DNA of 64,000 bases from Eudorina sp. 2006-703-Eu-15 (Eukaryota; Chlorophyta; Chlorophyceae; Chlamydomonadales; Volvocaceae): the NCBI GenBank assembly GCA_003117195.1, contig BDSI01000111.1, forward strand, positions 261,001-325,000. Reading direction: 5' to 3'. Made by a program: the position numbers and the translations under genes. The notes beneath the pieces are model-generated. The model ran no database searches. It was not told the origin of the DNA and saw only the letters and a list, made by a program, of their open reading frames with translations. Within the stretch, counting starts at the first letter, position 1. Every line of letters starts with the position of its first letter. Positions 39,876-49,362 of this stretch are shown piece by piece.

Positions 39876-40274
39876 CCGAAAAGCCGTCAAAGGCTAAGAA
39901 GTGAGTGATTTCGGGTTCCGGGCTTGCGGACGCGTGAGCCTCGGCTTTGTTTTGCTGTCTGTCCCGTGGTGTCATCCCAAAAGGGTCAGCAGGGTTCATC
40001 GGTTTTTCGGTAAGCCCGTCTTTGGATATATTTTTCTTCTGCGAGCCCATTATAGGCTGTCTATATAGGTAGCCTGTCAGTGCGCCTCTGTAGCGCATAG
40101 CACCTGCCTGATCAGTAGGTCGCACGTTGCCATCGTCGCAACAGTAAGGAGCCAGTCCTCCGTTTGCTCGCTTTGTTGCTGCATCACACGCAGCTTATTA
40201 TTCTGAGGTGTTTCAGTTCTTACGAGCACCCTTTTGTTCAGGTGCCAGGTTTCTGGCACACGCGGCATCGATAA
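39876..40274 (+). other. 5' leader of retrotransposon
   Basis: About 400 bp lie between LTR and first open frame. No TGG-starting primer-binding site adjoins the LTR; the sequence begins CCGAAAAGCCGTC. A TATA-like CTATATAG lies at 40,059-40,066. TTTTTCTTCTGCGAGCCCA near 40,030-40,050 weakly resembles the end of the second LTR type (52,803-52,824), so the true LTR boundary could lie further in. Confidence 0.45.
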
Positions 40275-40865
40275 GTTTCAAATAGGCTCGCCACTAGGGC
40301 CACACCTAGGCCGAGACCTAATTTCGTGTCTCTAATACTATTTGTTTTTCGTCTGTTGCTGTATTCAGTGCAAGGCAACCCGAATCCTGGTCAAGGTCGG
40401 CCGCCCAAGAGGCGACCTTACTTCGGACGCCACCACGATCAGCCGCCCGCCAACGGGGAAAACCAGCGCGACGACTACGCTGATTTCCCCGCACCTCACG
40501 GAGGCTGGTTTCCGGGTCCTGCGCTTGCTACAGTGCATATTAACGGCCACGGGCAGGCAATAGTTGGCCTGCCTCAGCTGGCCGACGGTGTTCCCATTCC
40601 GGCCTATCAGTATCAGCGGCCTCTGTTCCCGCATCGGCTGCGGCGGTTGGCATACTTAGAGTTCGAGGAGGGTGACGTGCCCAAACCCGACGGGTACGAT
40701 TATTTTGCCTTCGGGGGTGTCACCCAGCTGCTCCCGGTGTATCACAACCGCCGCGGGGAAGTTCCTCCGTTGAACCAGCCACCGCCAGCAGGCCAGGGAC
40801 AGGTAGCGCCAGCCGCGCAGGGGGGCCCGTCGCAAGCTAACCAGGTCCCGATGCAGACCGCGTGA
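40275..40865 (+). CDS. ORF1, small proline-rich protein upstream of Gag
   Basis: The frame is open from 40,275 to the TGA at 40,863-40,865 (about 196 codons), with no ATG near its beginning; the first plausible codon is a GTG at 40,326. From there the product starts with a hydrophobic run (LILFVFRLLLYS), then NPNPG and a basic KRR patch, and ends in a Pro/Gln/Ala-rich tail. I recognise no family. The lack of an ATG suggests translation from a spliced or non-AUG start. CGTGAGG at the stop codon could be a splice donor. Position between leader and Gag suggests a Gag-related or accessory product, but whether it is translated is unproven. Confidence 0.45.
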   Translation, partial: VSNRLATRATPRPRPNFVSLILFVFRLLLYSVQGNPNPGQGRPPKRRPYFGRHHDQPPANGENQRDDYADFPAPHGGWFPGPALATVHINGHGQAIVGLPQLADGVPIPAYQYQRPLFPHRLRRLAYLEFEEGDVPKPDGYDYFAFGGVTQLLPVYHNRRGEVPPLNQPPPAGQGQVAPAAQGGPSQANQVPMQTA

Positions 40866-41035
40866 GGCTGCGGATGGCAACGCCGGAGACCGTGGCGCAC
40901 TAGGCGCCTGTCGTAGGCCCGGCATAGTTGTTGCCCGGCTTGTTTCGCAGGACGGCATAGATCGGTCCCACACCGCCTGGCCTTTGCGCCGTGGACGCCG
41001 TTGTCATTAGGGACTCTTGGCTTATCATTTTGTAA
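40866..41035 (+). other. Gap between ORF1 and Gag
   Basis: Stops are present in the Gag frame until 41,033-41,035. Possible splice acceptors (TTGTTTCGCAG at about 40,940-40,950 and TCATTAG at about 41,004-41,010) lie here, but none can be confirmed by sequence alone. Confidence 0.35.
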
Positions 41036-44000
41036 CATCCTGGTGGTACTAATCTGGATTCTCCAGACGACTCTGGTCTTGGTCTGCGTCGTAATCCGTC
41101 ACGCAGCGCTACCAACCCCTACCGTTCCAACCCCGCGCGTGACGCGCAGGAGGTGAGTGCAAGGTTGGGAAGGGATCTTAAGCGGGCTTCGCAATCGGGA
41201 TCTCTTGCTGGTTCGGGCTCGGGCAGCCCGGGGGAGACTAGTTCTCGGTCTCGGTCAGTTCCGCCCTCAGGTGTTAGCCGTGGGGGTGAGCCTAGTACTA
41301 GCGCTGGTCTTGCTGTTCAGGTAGCCTCCGGGTCGGGACGGGCTGGTACTTCAGTTATCCCTAGCATTACTGTTACGCAGCAGCAAAATCTATCAAACGA
41401 GTGGGCTAGGTTTGTCGCGTTCATCGCCAGGCCCAAACCACCACCACAGCCAGTTGCATACGAGTGGGACGAAATGAGCGGGGGATTCCCAGTTCTAGAG
41501 CCGTTCCACTGCAAGGCGGTAGATGGGTTCCTTCACGAATTCAAACAAAAGGCGCTTGTGGATGTAGAGTTGAAGCGCGGCGCCGGCTCGGTCACGTCGG
41601 CCACCTTCTTCCAGGTCCTCGATAGCTTACCAAAGCCACATAGCAGGCACGCAGACTGGTGGGCTACCAAAAGGGGAACCTTCTTAGCTGACGCAGCGGC
41701 CCATGCGCAAGCCGCTCAGCAGCCAGCACCCGCTCAGCAGCCAGCACCCGCTCAGCAGCAGGCTGCCGCTCAGCAGCAACCAGCCGCTGCCGCAGCGGGC
41801 GGAAACGTGCAGCCCGCAGCAGCCACCGCGTGGCAGCTGTACGATTATTACCGTTACATCCTGACAGAGCACTTCAAGGCAGAAGCCGAGCAGTCCGATC
41901 ACGGGGAGTTCAAATCGTGCGTTCAGGGCGATGGAAAGCCGAGCGATTTCTACCAACGCCTTAGCACCCTGCACGCTGCCCTAGCGGGTAGGGTCAGCAC
42001 GTACCAGCTCGCCGAGCGCTTTGTAGAGGGCCTCCACCCAACCGTGCGCGAACACATCACGCGTGAACTCATGCGGTACCCGCGCACCGACTGGTATAAC
42101 CGCATGGCCCAGACGGTCGTCGATGCTGACCGGATCTGGGAGAACCTGAGCCCGGACGAGCGTAAGCCCGCGAAGCGCACCGAGAAGTCGGACAAAACTG
42201 ATAAGCCGCGCAGCACGCAGCCGAAGGTCGCCCAGTCAAAGGATGGCCTGTTCCTGTGCAAAAAGCACGGGTGGAACACGAGCCATGCCACCTCGGACTG
42301 CCGTGCGCTTCAAAACCAGAACCGACCCCGGCCAGCCATGGTCAGCACCGGGGCAACGGACGGCATCGTGCAGCAGCTCGTGGCGTTGCTGTCCCAGAAC
42401 GCCGCTCCGCAAAAGTCCACGCAGCCCAGCCAAGCCCAGAAGCCGCGCCGGCCGGAGGCAGGCGGGGCTGGCCCATCGAGGGCCGGTCCCGCCGTTCCTC
42501 CCCGGCCTGGCCAGCAGGGCGGACGGGGCCGCGGTCGCAGCGACCTGGTGTGTGACTTCTGTCACAGCACCGGGCACCTCCGTGACCGCTGCTTTATCGA
42601 GCATCCAGAGATAGCACCAGCGGGCTTCAAGCCCAGCAGCCCAGCGTTGCAAGTGCTGTACGAGATGCAGAAGGCCAAGGCCCCCAAGGTCGCGGCCGCC
42701 GCAGTGGTGGAGGATGACTTCACGGAAGAAGATTACCAGTCCGCGGCAGCATTTTTCACCTTTGCGCTGGGTGACGACGCGCCCAGCACTACTGAAAGCA
42801 CCGTGCCTGAGAGCTCCGCGCCCGCCCTTGCGAAGGCGGAGCTCCCTGAGCCTGAATTTGCGCCTGTGCCGTACTTGTCGCTCGAGCCCACGGCCGAGTG
42901 GAACTGTGTCGAAGCATTTGTCACGCACACTGATGAGCAGATGGCCGCAGCGCAGGAGCTTGCATCCCGGACCTCCCAGGCAGTTCGCGCCATCTTGCAG
43001 CGCACAGCGGCTGCCGCTGCGCGGCAGCAGGTGCCTCAAGGTTTCGCGCCGCAGCCGTTGGACACCGGTAGCTACCCGGTGCCCGCGGTGCCCAAGGAGC
43101 CCGTGCGCAAGCCGCCAGCGCCAGCCGAAGCCGTTACTATGCAGCAGTTGTCCCGCATGAGCGTGTTCGACTTTGCCAAAAGCATCATGGGCGCCCACGC
43201 ACCCGCTGAGGATCCGCAGCCCACTGCCCCAGAGAGCGCCGCACCTAGCGTAGCCGCCGCCACTCAGGGCAGCGCGGGCCCGTCAGTTCCGGAAACCGTG
43301 CAGTACGCGCCGTTGCTGTGGCGGGACCAGACCGACGGACAGGATCACTCAGCTGCTGTCGAGAGCGCTAGCTTCCTCTCCGTACCTAAGCACATGTCGC
43401 GAGAACAGCAGCCACTGCCTACGCAGCGTGGCATCCCGTGGCGCCAGGTTCTCCGTCCCGCGCACTTCGCGACTAGCACCTTCGGTTATCAGGTCGTGGG
43501 TTCTGCCTCTGTGCCCCCACGCACCTTAGGCTCCATGCCGCCGGCGGACCGCGAGCGCGCGTTGACGTACAACCCCATGGCCGCTCAATACCTGAGCGAG
43601 CCTGCGGGGATGTATTATTACCCAAAGTACGCATCCGCTGTCGAGCGTGACGGCAGGTTCCTGCATCTCCCCGCGTTGCGTGACTTCGCGGCAACGGCCA
43701 GCCTGGTGCCAACCGCTGTGGCGCTGGCCCACAACCTGCCTATCAAGCCCACGAACACGCGCCTGTCTACGTCCGCACAGCTAGGATGCACGGTACGTGG
43801 TGAGCTAGACACCAGCGGCCTGCACTTCGTGCTCCTGCCGGACACTCCGCACGCCACCAAGGTGCCGTTCACCCAGACCTTGGTGGTTGACGTGGCACCG
43901 CACCTGTTCCACCTCTTGGTGGGAAACGAGCAGGCGAAGCTCTTCGGCGACGGCATTGACTCGTACCCTACGCCTCGCCTGCACTTCCATCCCAACTTAG

Positions 44001-44227
44001 TCGAGCATCCCGAATATCGGGTCACCATCCCTATGCAGCCGGTCATTGGTAAAACCGGCAAGATGGCTCACATGGCCGTCGCATGCGTCAGCGCCATCAG
44101 CAGCTCGTCTCCGCCCGGCTCCGATCTGGGGGGGAGCCGTACTGCGCTGTCAGCAAGGCCACGGAGCCCATGCATTCCGCTCTCGGCGAGGCCGCGCCGC
44201 CCATTCACGCCAGCGCACCGCCCGTGA
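41036..44227 (+). CDS. gag: Gag polyprotein with protease-like C-terminus
   Basis: The frame is open from 41,036 to 44,227 and has no ATG before its conserved part; GTG at 41,153 is used for numbering. Order: Ser/Arg/Gly-rich N-terminus; an Ala/Gln/Pro repeat at residues ~183-215; a retrotransposon Gag helical region at ~230-330; a zinc-knuckle-like C369-x2-H372-x5-H378-x4-C383; a classical knuckle C467-x2-C470-x4-H475-x4-C480; a long Pro/Ala linker; and at ~820-960 a region shaped like a retropepsin, with a SAQLGCTVRG strand and an LLVGNEQAKLFG segment like the usual ILG-D/N-WL motif. The catalytic D-[ST]-G is not visible; ERDGRF stands where it is expected. Gag packages RNA and forms the particle. 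It ends by overlapping Pol at a G-run. Confidence 0.88.
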   Translation, partial: HPGGTNLDSPDDSGLGLRRNPSRSATNPYRSNPARDAQEVSARLGRDLKRASQSGSLAGSGSGSPGETSSRSRSVPPSGVSRGGEPSTSAGLAVQVASGSGRAGTSVIPSITVTQQQNLSNEWARFVAFIARPKPPPQPVAYEWDEMSGGFPVLEPFHCKAVDGFLHEFKQKALVDVELKRGAGSVTSATFFQVLDSLPKPHSRHADWWATKRGTFLADAAAHAQAAQQPAPAQQPAPAQQQAAAQQQPAAAAAGGNVQPAAATAWQLYDYYRYILTEHFKAEAEQSDHGEFKSCVQGDGKPSDFYQRLSTLHAALAGRVSTYQLAERFVEGLHPTVREHITRELMRYPRTDWYNRMAQTVVDADRIWENLSPDERKPAKRTEKSDKTDKPRSTQPKVAQSKDGLFLCKKHGWNTSHATSDCRALQNQNRPRPAMVSTGATDGIVQQLVALLSQNAAPQKSTQPSQAQKPRRPEAGGAGPSRAGPAVPPRPGQQGGRGRGRSDLVCDFCHSTGHLRDRCFIEHPEIAPAGFKPSSPALQVLYEMQKAKAPKVAAAAVVEDDFTEEDYQSAAAFFTFALGDDAPSTTESTVPESSAPALAKAELPEPEFAPVPYLSLEPTAEWNCVEAFVTHTDEQMAAAQELASRTSQAVRAILQRTAAAAARQQVPQGFAPQPLDTGSYPVPAVPKEPVRKPPAPAEAVTMQQLSRMSVFDFAKSIMGAHAPAEDPQPTAPESAAPSVAAATQGSAGPSVPETVQYAPLLWRDQTDGQDHSAAVESASFLSVPKHMSREQQPLPTQRGIPWRQVLRPAHFATSTFGYQVVGSASVPPRTLGSMPPADRERALTYNPMAAQYLSEPAGMYYYPKYASAVERDGRFLHLPALRDFAATASLVPTAVALAHNLPIKPTNTRLSTSAQLGCTVRGELDTSGLHFVLLPDTPHATKVPFTQTLVVDVAPHLFHLLVGNEQAKLFGDGIDSYPTPRLHFHPNLVEHPEYRVTIPMQPVIGKTGKMAHMAVACVSAISSSSPPGSDLGGSRTALSARPRSPCIPLSARPRRPFTPAHRP
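44128..44137 (+). other. Putative -1 ribosomal frameshift site, gag to pol
   Basis: In the Gag frame the codons read CTG GGG GGG AGC over a seven-G run (44,128-44,134). Slipping back one base makes the next codon GAG at 44,134, in the Pol frame, which is open from 44,083. Gag would otherwise stop at 44,227. Overlap, direction and slippery run all fit Gag-Pol frameshifting in Ty3/gypsy elements. A downstream RNA structure was not established. Confidence 0.7.
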
Positions 44228-47200
44228 CCAGTGAGGCAGTCGCGACCACGCACTCAAGCGTGTCCGGAGGATCGACTGCCGACGCCTCACCATCGCGCAG
44301 CGAAGGCAAGAAGGGGGCGCGCGCCAGCAACACGGTTACGGAACAGCCAACTAAGGGCAAGGACACCAGCCAGCCGCCTGAGAGTGTGCTCAGCTGGGGT
44401 CTCTGGAAGCGGGTCATTATGTATCTGCTCACTGCCCTTGTCTCCACGGTCACCACGGCACCATCTCTGGTCTGCATGGCATGCAAGCCCGTGGGCATGG
44501 TTCTCGACCGCCTGGTGGAGTCTGCCTGCGAGGCCACCCGTGCACCTGCGGTCACACCACCAGTAGTCGAGTCCCGCGAGCGCAAGGGAAAGAGGAAGCG
44601 GGGTCGACGGGTACGCCCACCATCCAGGGTTAGTGGGCCTCCAGCACGCACCTGGTTCAGCTTCGCATCATTCGCTTTGGTAGCCAGCCTCTTGCTAACC
44701 TTAGCTGCCGGAGCCGGCGCCATGCACGGTGCCGTACTCAATTCTGACCTAGCAACCATATCGTCTAACGTTGTCACCTCTAGCGGCATCCTGCTGCAGC
44801 ATGGGGGTGTTCGCATTTCCTCTGGCTGCGGTTTGGGCTACGACCCCTGGGCTGAGGGGGACCCGGGCGATTACACTCAGTGGGAAACCCGGGGTCACGC
44901 TGTCGCCTTGGCAAGTGTCGGGTCATTTACCCCGGAGGGTCAGTCTGCTGCCGCCGCCTACCAACGCTATGAGAAGGATAGTGACGGGGGTTGGATCTGG
45001 GGGAATAGCTCCCTATTTGATTCCCATACTTCTCAGTCCCTTCGCAGTGCCGTACGTGCGCGCAAGGGCAAGTCATTCGCCTATAGCATGGAGGAGCTAC
45101 CGGGATATTCCGGTGATCAGGGCCCGTTCACCCTAGACTTGGACACGGATAGGCCCATTGTTCAGCCGCCGCGCCGGTATTCGCCGAAGGAAAAGGAGGT
45201 GATAGTGCAGAAAACGGCGGAGCTGGTTAAGGCTGGCATCGTGCAAGAGCACAAAGGTGCAACTGTGTGCGCCGTCAATCCTGTCATAGCCGCCAAGAAA
45301 GATCCGGACACCGGGATGTGGACGGATCACCGCATGGCACAGGACTACCGACCTGTCAACAAGCACACGCGAGCGGACAGGTACGGCTTGCATCGTCCTG
45401 AAGATATCTTTCACCAGTGCGCTAAGGCAAAAGTGTTCTCGAAGTTGGATCTGCGTCAGGGGTTTTTGCAGATTCCTATAGCACCAGAGGACCAAGCCAA
45501 GACCTCGTACTGGGTGGGAAACAAATTAATGATGTACTTGCGCATGCCGTACGGGCTGAAAAATGCCTCTGCTAAGTTCCAACGGGTTATGGATTACGAG
45601 CTTGCCAAGGCGGGTTTGGATCACTGTGCCCGTGCGTACATTGACGACGTGCTCATTTTCAGCAACTCTCCGGAGGAGCACGTTCAGCATGTTACCGCTG
45701 TTCTGGAAGCGCTCCACTCGTGTGGTTTACGCGCCCATCCGGACAAGTCCATATTTGGGGCCGACGTCATTGAGTACTTGGGTCACAACCTGAGTGCCGT
45801 AGGCATTAGCCCCCATCACGCCAAGGTTTCAGCCATCCTAAACCTGCCCACTCCACGCAACGTGTCCGATCTGCGGGCGCACCTGGGATTCATCAATTAC
45901 TACAGGTGCTATATCCCGAACATGAGCCAGCTGACGTCAGATCTTACCATGCTGCTCAAGAAGGATCAACCGTGGGTCTGGGGCCCGGCTCAGGAGGCCG
46001 CCTTCACGGCCCTCAAAGCTGTCTTTGCGAAAGAGGGTCTCGTCCTGCGCTCTATTGACTACTCGAAACCCCTCATCCTGCACACTGACTTCTCCAATAA
46101 GGGGTTGGGTGCCGTGTTGGGACAGTTGGATGAAGAGGGCAACGAGTACATGTGTGCCTGTATCAGCCGATCTCTTAATAAACACGAGCGGAACTACAGC
46201 AGCTACAAAGGTGAGATGCTCGCCGCAGTTTGGGCTGTGAAAATGTTCAGGCATCACTTGCTGGGGGGTCCCAAGTTTAGTCTTGTTACGGACCACCAAC
46301 CGTTGACTTACCTTATGAGCGCGGATGGGCTCACGGGCCAGTACGCCCGGTTCGCCCTTGTCTTGCAAGAATACGACTTTGACGTTATTCACCGCCCGGG
46401 CCTCAAGCATCAGAATGCGGATGTGCTGTCTAGGCATCCCGAGTCTTCGTCGGCAGACAACACTGGTGCCAGGTTGGATGAGGAGGAGGTGGCCGGTGTG
46501 CGCCGTGTCGCGGCTGCCCTTTCGCATGCCGCGCAAGATTGCACTGCCGTACTCACGGCTCTAGCTTCGCATGTCCCGCATGCTAAGTTTTCTGACGAGT
46601 TTTGCTTTGTCCCCGACCAGTTTCTCTCGGGCAATTTGGGCTTGCCTTCTGATTTAGTGGACATGCCCCCTACTAAGGAACCAGATTTAGTCAGGGAGCG
46701 ACGGGATGCAATCCATGCGGCTGCTGTCAAGTGGGTTCGCACGGCCAGTCGCGCCAACCCTAATCTTCTTTCCAATGCATCACTTGCCGGTCCCCGGGCG
46801 TTCTTTTCGCAAGCACTGGGCAAGGGTATAACTGTCTATGAGCCCTTGGGGGGTATGTGCACGGGACTCGAGGCTCTGCTCAGGTGTGGGGTAAGGGTCA
46901 ACCGGTACATCTCGTCTGAGCCAGACCCGGCAGCGGCTCAAATCATCTCGGCGAGACTTGACAAGCTCAGCGCCGAGTACCCAGCCCAGTTCTCACCTGA
47001 TTCCTACAAGCGCGTTTGGCTGGATCTGCCCCTCGACCCTCGTAAGGTTACCGAGGATTCCCTTATGGCCGCGGGGGCCTGCGACGGTTCTCAGTGGGTG
47101 GTTAGCGCCAGCTGGTGTTGGCATGACGTGGGTAAGGATACGGGTTCACTTTCCTCTGACACCTGCGTCGTCGATCATCTGGTTCGCATTGTGCAGACCT

Positions 47201-49362
47201 TGCAGCGCGTTCAGCGTCGCGCTCCCGCCTATTTCTTCGTTTGTGAACAGCCGCGTGAGTCATGGAAGAATGCGTGTGCTGCCCAGCAGCGTGTTAGCAC
47301 TGCCTTGGGTGATCCTGTTGTCTTCGATGCAGTTCAGTTTGGCTCCGTTGCTCACCGTGTTTCAGCGCACTGGACGAACCTGTCTGCGCAGCAGCCTCTC
47401 GCAGCGGTGGTCTCTCACGTTCAGCCTCCCGCTACAGCTGTGCTTCAGGACGTCCTCTCTGCTGGCCGTACGGTGAGGGTCGCTCGGGCGCCTGACCCAC
47501 CGGGCACTTTTCCCCGCAACAAAGTAGGTGAGCCTCTGCGTGTCGCACCTAGTTTGAGTCGCCCAGAGTTGCAGCAATTGTTTGAACTTGTCTCTGACCC
47601 GTGTGAGCCAGACTTGGGGAGCCTCACGCTCACTGAGTGTTCTAGGGCTATGGGATATTCGGACGATGCCACAGAAGCATCCGAGGTGAGCGAGGCACAG
47701 CGACGCCGTGTCCTGGGCCTGGCTCCCGATTTGACGTCCACTGTGGGTGTGTTAGCTCTTTGTCGTGCGCTTTCCAACACTTCACTTCACGAAGTCGCAG
47801 CGGCTTGTGCCGCGGCTGACTCTTCACCCATCGTGCCGGAGCCTGTGCATGGTCTGGCGTATCCATTGTTTCCCTGTGAAACTGTCTCTCCTTGGCCCGT
47901 GGTGTTTGCTGCGGCTGCCCAAGCGGAGCAGGAAGACTCTTCGGGATCCCAGGCACGATGGCCTGACATTTGGGAGGACGAGGCATCTATGCACCTCCTC
48001 CGTACAGGCGCGCATTTGCCAGACTTGCCCCTTTCAGAGCAGAGACGTGTGGTACGGCGGGTACGGCCCTATCGCATGCAAGGGGGTGAGTTGTATCGCG
48101 TCTTCAACGATTCCAAAATTCGTCTTGTCCCGAAACCGTCCGATCGTGTGGAGCTCATTAAACGCACGCATGAGGAGACGGGTCATTTTGGCGTGCGTCG
48201 CACCGTTGCTTTGCTTCTTACCCGTCACTGGTGGCATGGCGTCTACCGGGATGTGGTAAACCTCGTCAAGCACTGTGAGCACTGTGATCGAGTTAACACT
48301 TCCTTTTCTGCACCATCACCTGACCTGCATCCGCTGCCCGTGCAAGGCTTGTTCTATCGTTGGGGTGTCGATCTGTGTGGTCCTTTTACTCGCACCAATT
48401 CCGGAAATGTCTACGTGATGATTTGCGTAGAGCATTTCTCCAAGTACGCCGTTTTTGTGCCATTGCCTGATAAGGAGGCCGATCGTACGGCTTCAGCATT
48501 CCTCCACCACATTCTGGGTCGCTACGGCGCCTGTGCTGAGGTGTGTACCGACCAGGGTAGTGAGTGGAAGGGCGCGTTTTCTTCGCTGTTGCTCAACTGT
48601 CTGATAGACCACCGGGAGACTTCTCCCAATCACCCACAGGCGAATGGCTTAGCTGAGCGTGTAGTCCAGACCTGCAAGAGGGCGCTGCGTCGCATGGCCC
48701 GCCAGCGTGCCGAAGGCAAGGACTGGGATGAGCTTTTGCCGTACGTCATGTTGGGGTATAACTGTTCCGTTCACCAATCCACTGGTTTTAGCCCATACCT
48801 GATCATGCATGGTGTGGAGCCCACTATCCCTCCTGCCATAAAACCGCGTTTCGCTGAGCACATTTCGTTCGACAACCCTGAGCTTGCTGCTTCTTCGCTT
48901 CTCTCACGAGGGGAGGCCATGCGGCAGCGCATCTCCATTGCTGGGGATAACCTGCTGATAGCGCAGCACAGGGATACACTTCGGTACGCTGCCCTTCGTG
49001 GGGGTGGTTACCATCCGAAAATGCGCGAGTTTGAGGTGGGGGATTACGTATATTATCGTAACACTACATCCCAAACTTCCCTGGACGTTGCTGCCCGACC
49101 TACCATCCTGCGAGTCATTGAGGTGCGGCCCACTGGCGTCCTGGTTCTCCAGGGGCAGGACGGGTTGACGCTCAAGTCCCATGTCAAGGATTGTGCCCCT
49201 TGCCACCTGCCAATTAGGGATGAAACTGTTGACCCGCGTCTGGCACGGCCGTCCGCCACGTTGCCCTGCCAAGTGTGTCGTTCCCCGTCTGGGGGGAGTG
49301 GATGTTGCTGTGTGACAGCTGCGGATCTGGCTGGCACACTTACTGTCTCAAGCCGCCACTAA
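44134..49362 (+). CDS. pol: Pol polyprotein: RT, RNase H, DNMT3-like domain, integrase
   Basis: Residues are numbered from 44,083; the used part likely starts at the frameshift. Order: two hydrophobic segments (~111-133 and 191-214) around a Lys/Arg patch (~165-179); reverse transcriptase (~350-590) with YIDD at 519-522; RNase H with D669, E711 and D737; a DNMT3-like cytosine methyltransferase domain (~905-1235); integrase with H1363-x4-H1368-x29-C1398-x2-C1401 and a DDE triad D1430, D1490, E1525 (D-x34-E); then a C-terminal beta-rich region starting [11 protein letters not shown] copies element RNA, RNase H removes the template and integrase inserts the cDNA. The methyltransferase between RNase H and integrase is not a normal Ty3/gypsy part. 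The frame ends at 49,362, inside what would be a PHD finger, so a second frameshift is likely. Confidence 0.93.
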   Translation, partial: EPYCAVSKATEPMHSALGEAAPPIHASAPPVTSEAVATTHSSVSGGSTADASPSRSEGKKGARASNTVTEQPTKGKDTSQPPESVLSWGLWKRVIMYLLTALVSTVTTAPSLVCMACKPVGMVLDRLVESACEATRAPAVTPPVVESRERKGKRKRGRRVRPPSRVSGPPARTWFSFASFALVASLLLTLAAGAGAMHGAVLNSDLATISSNVVTSSGILLQHGGVRISSGCGLGYDPWAEGDPGDYTQWETRGHAVALASVGSFTPEGQSAAAAYQRYEKDSDGGWIWGNSSLFDSHTSQSLRSAVRARKGKSFAYSMEELPGYSGDQGPFTLDLDTDRPIVQPPRRYSPKEKEVIVQKTAELVKAGIVQEHKGATVCAVNPVIAAKKDPDTGMWTDHRMAQDYRPVNKHTRADRYGLHRPEDIFHQCAKAKVFSKLDLRQGFLQIPIAPEDQAKTSYWVGNKLMMYLRMPYGLKNASAKFQRVMDYELAKAGLDHCARAYIDDVLIFSNSPEEHVQHVTAVLEALHSCGLRAHPDKSIFGADVIEYLGHNLSAVGISPHHAKVSAILNLPTPRNVSDLRAHLGFINYYRCYIPNMSQLTSDLTMLLKKDQPWVWGPAQEAAFTALKAVFAKEGLVLRSIDYSKPLILHTDFSNKGLGAVLGQLDEEGNEYMCACISRSLNKHERNYSSYKGEMLAAVWAVKMFRHHLLGGPKFSLVTDHQPLTYLMSADGLTGQYARFALVLQEYDFDVIHRPGLKHQNADVLSRHPESSSADNTGARLDEEEVAGVRRVAAALSHAAQDCTAVLTALASHVPHAKFSDEFCFVPDQFLSGNLGLPSDLVDMPPTKEPDLVRERRDAIHAAAVKWVRTASRANPNLLSNASLAGPRAFFSQALGKGITVYEPLGGMCTGLEALLRCGVRVNRYISSEPDPAAAQIISARLDKLSAEYPAQFSPDSYKRVWLDLPLDPRKVTEDSLMAAGACDGSQWVVSASWCWHDVGKDTGSLSSDTCVVDHLVRIVQTLQRVQRRAPAYFFVCEQPRESWKNACAAQQRVSTALGDPVVFDAVQFGSVAHRVSAHWTNLSAQQPLAAVVSHVQPPATAVLQDVLSAGRTVRVARAPDPPGTFPRNKVGEPLRVAPSLSRPELQQLFELVSDPCEPDLGSLTLTECSRAMGYSDDATEASEVSEAQRRRVLGLAPDLTSTVGVLALCRALSNTSLHEVAAACAAADSSPIVPEPVHGLAYPLFPCETVSPWPVVFAAAAQAEQEDSSGSQARWPDIWEDEASMHLLRTGAHLPDLPLSEQRRVVRRVRPYRMQGGELYRVFNDSKIRLVPKPSDRVELIKRTHEETGHFGVRRTVALLLTRHWWHGVYRDVVNLVKHCEHCDRVNTSFSAPSPDLHPLPVQGLFYRWGVDLCGPFTRTNSGNVYVMICVEHFSKYAVFVPLPDKEADRTASAFLHHILGRYGACAEVCTDQGSEWKGAFSSLLLNCLIDHRETSPNHPQANGLAERVVQTCKRALRRMARQRAEGKDWDELLPYVMLGYNCSVHQSTGFSPYLIMHGVEPTIPPAIKPRFAEHISFDNPELAASSLLSRGEAMRQRISIAGDNLLIAQHRDTLRYAALRGGGYHPKMREFEVGDYVYYRNTTSQTSLDVAARPTILRVIEVRPTGVLVLQGQDGLTLKSHVKDCAPCHLPIRDETVDPRLARPSATLPCQVCRSPSGGSGCCCVTAADLAGTLTVSSRH
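46795..47785 (+). other. DNMT3-like C5-cytosine methyltransferase domain within Pol
   Basis: The match to eukaryotic DNMT3-type methyltransferases is collinear. Motif I region: [16 protein letters not shown] followed by VNRYISSE (residues ~918-950), like the FDGIATG...RYIASE of DNMT3. Motif [10 protein letters not shown] (C1012), where active enzymes have SPC. Motif VI: FFVCEQP (E1055), for the usual FENV. Motif [17 protein letters not shown] then HWTNL (1083-1100), like DNMT3's DA-x-x-x-SAAHRARYFWGNL. Motifs [15 protein letters not shown], then [20 protein letters not shown]. In active enzymes the Cys attacks cytosine C6 and motif I binds SAM. Cys and Glu are kept but their neighbours are changed, so it may be divergent, specialised or inactive. 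Confidence 0.8.

Noticed and set aside
40360..40395. 2A-like ribosome-skipping peptide in ORF1 (NPNPGQ)
   Set aside because: The required D-x-E-x-NPG-P consensus is not met: the acidic residues are missing and Gln replaces the final Pro.
41950..49337. Long antisense frames opposite gag and pol (for example 42,236-43,198)
   Set aside because: They are shadows of GC-rich coding sequence on the plus strand; the plus-strand products carry all recognisable motifs.
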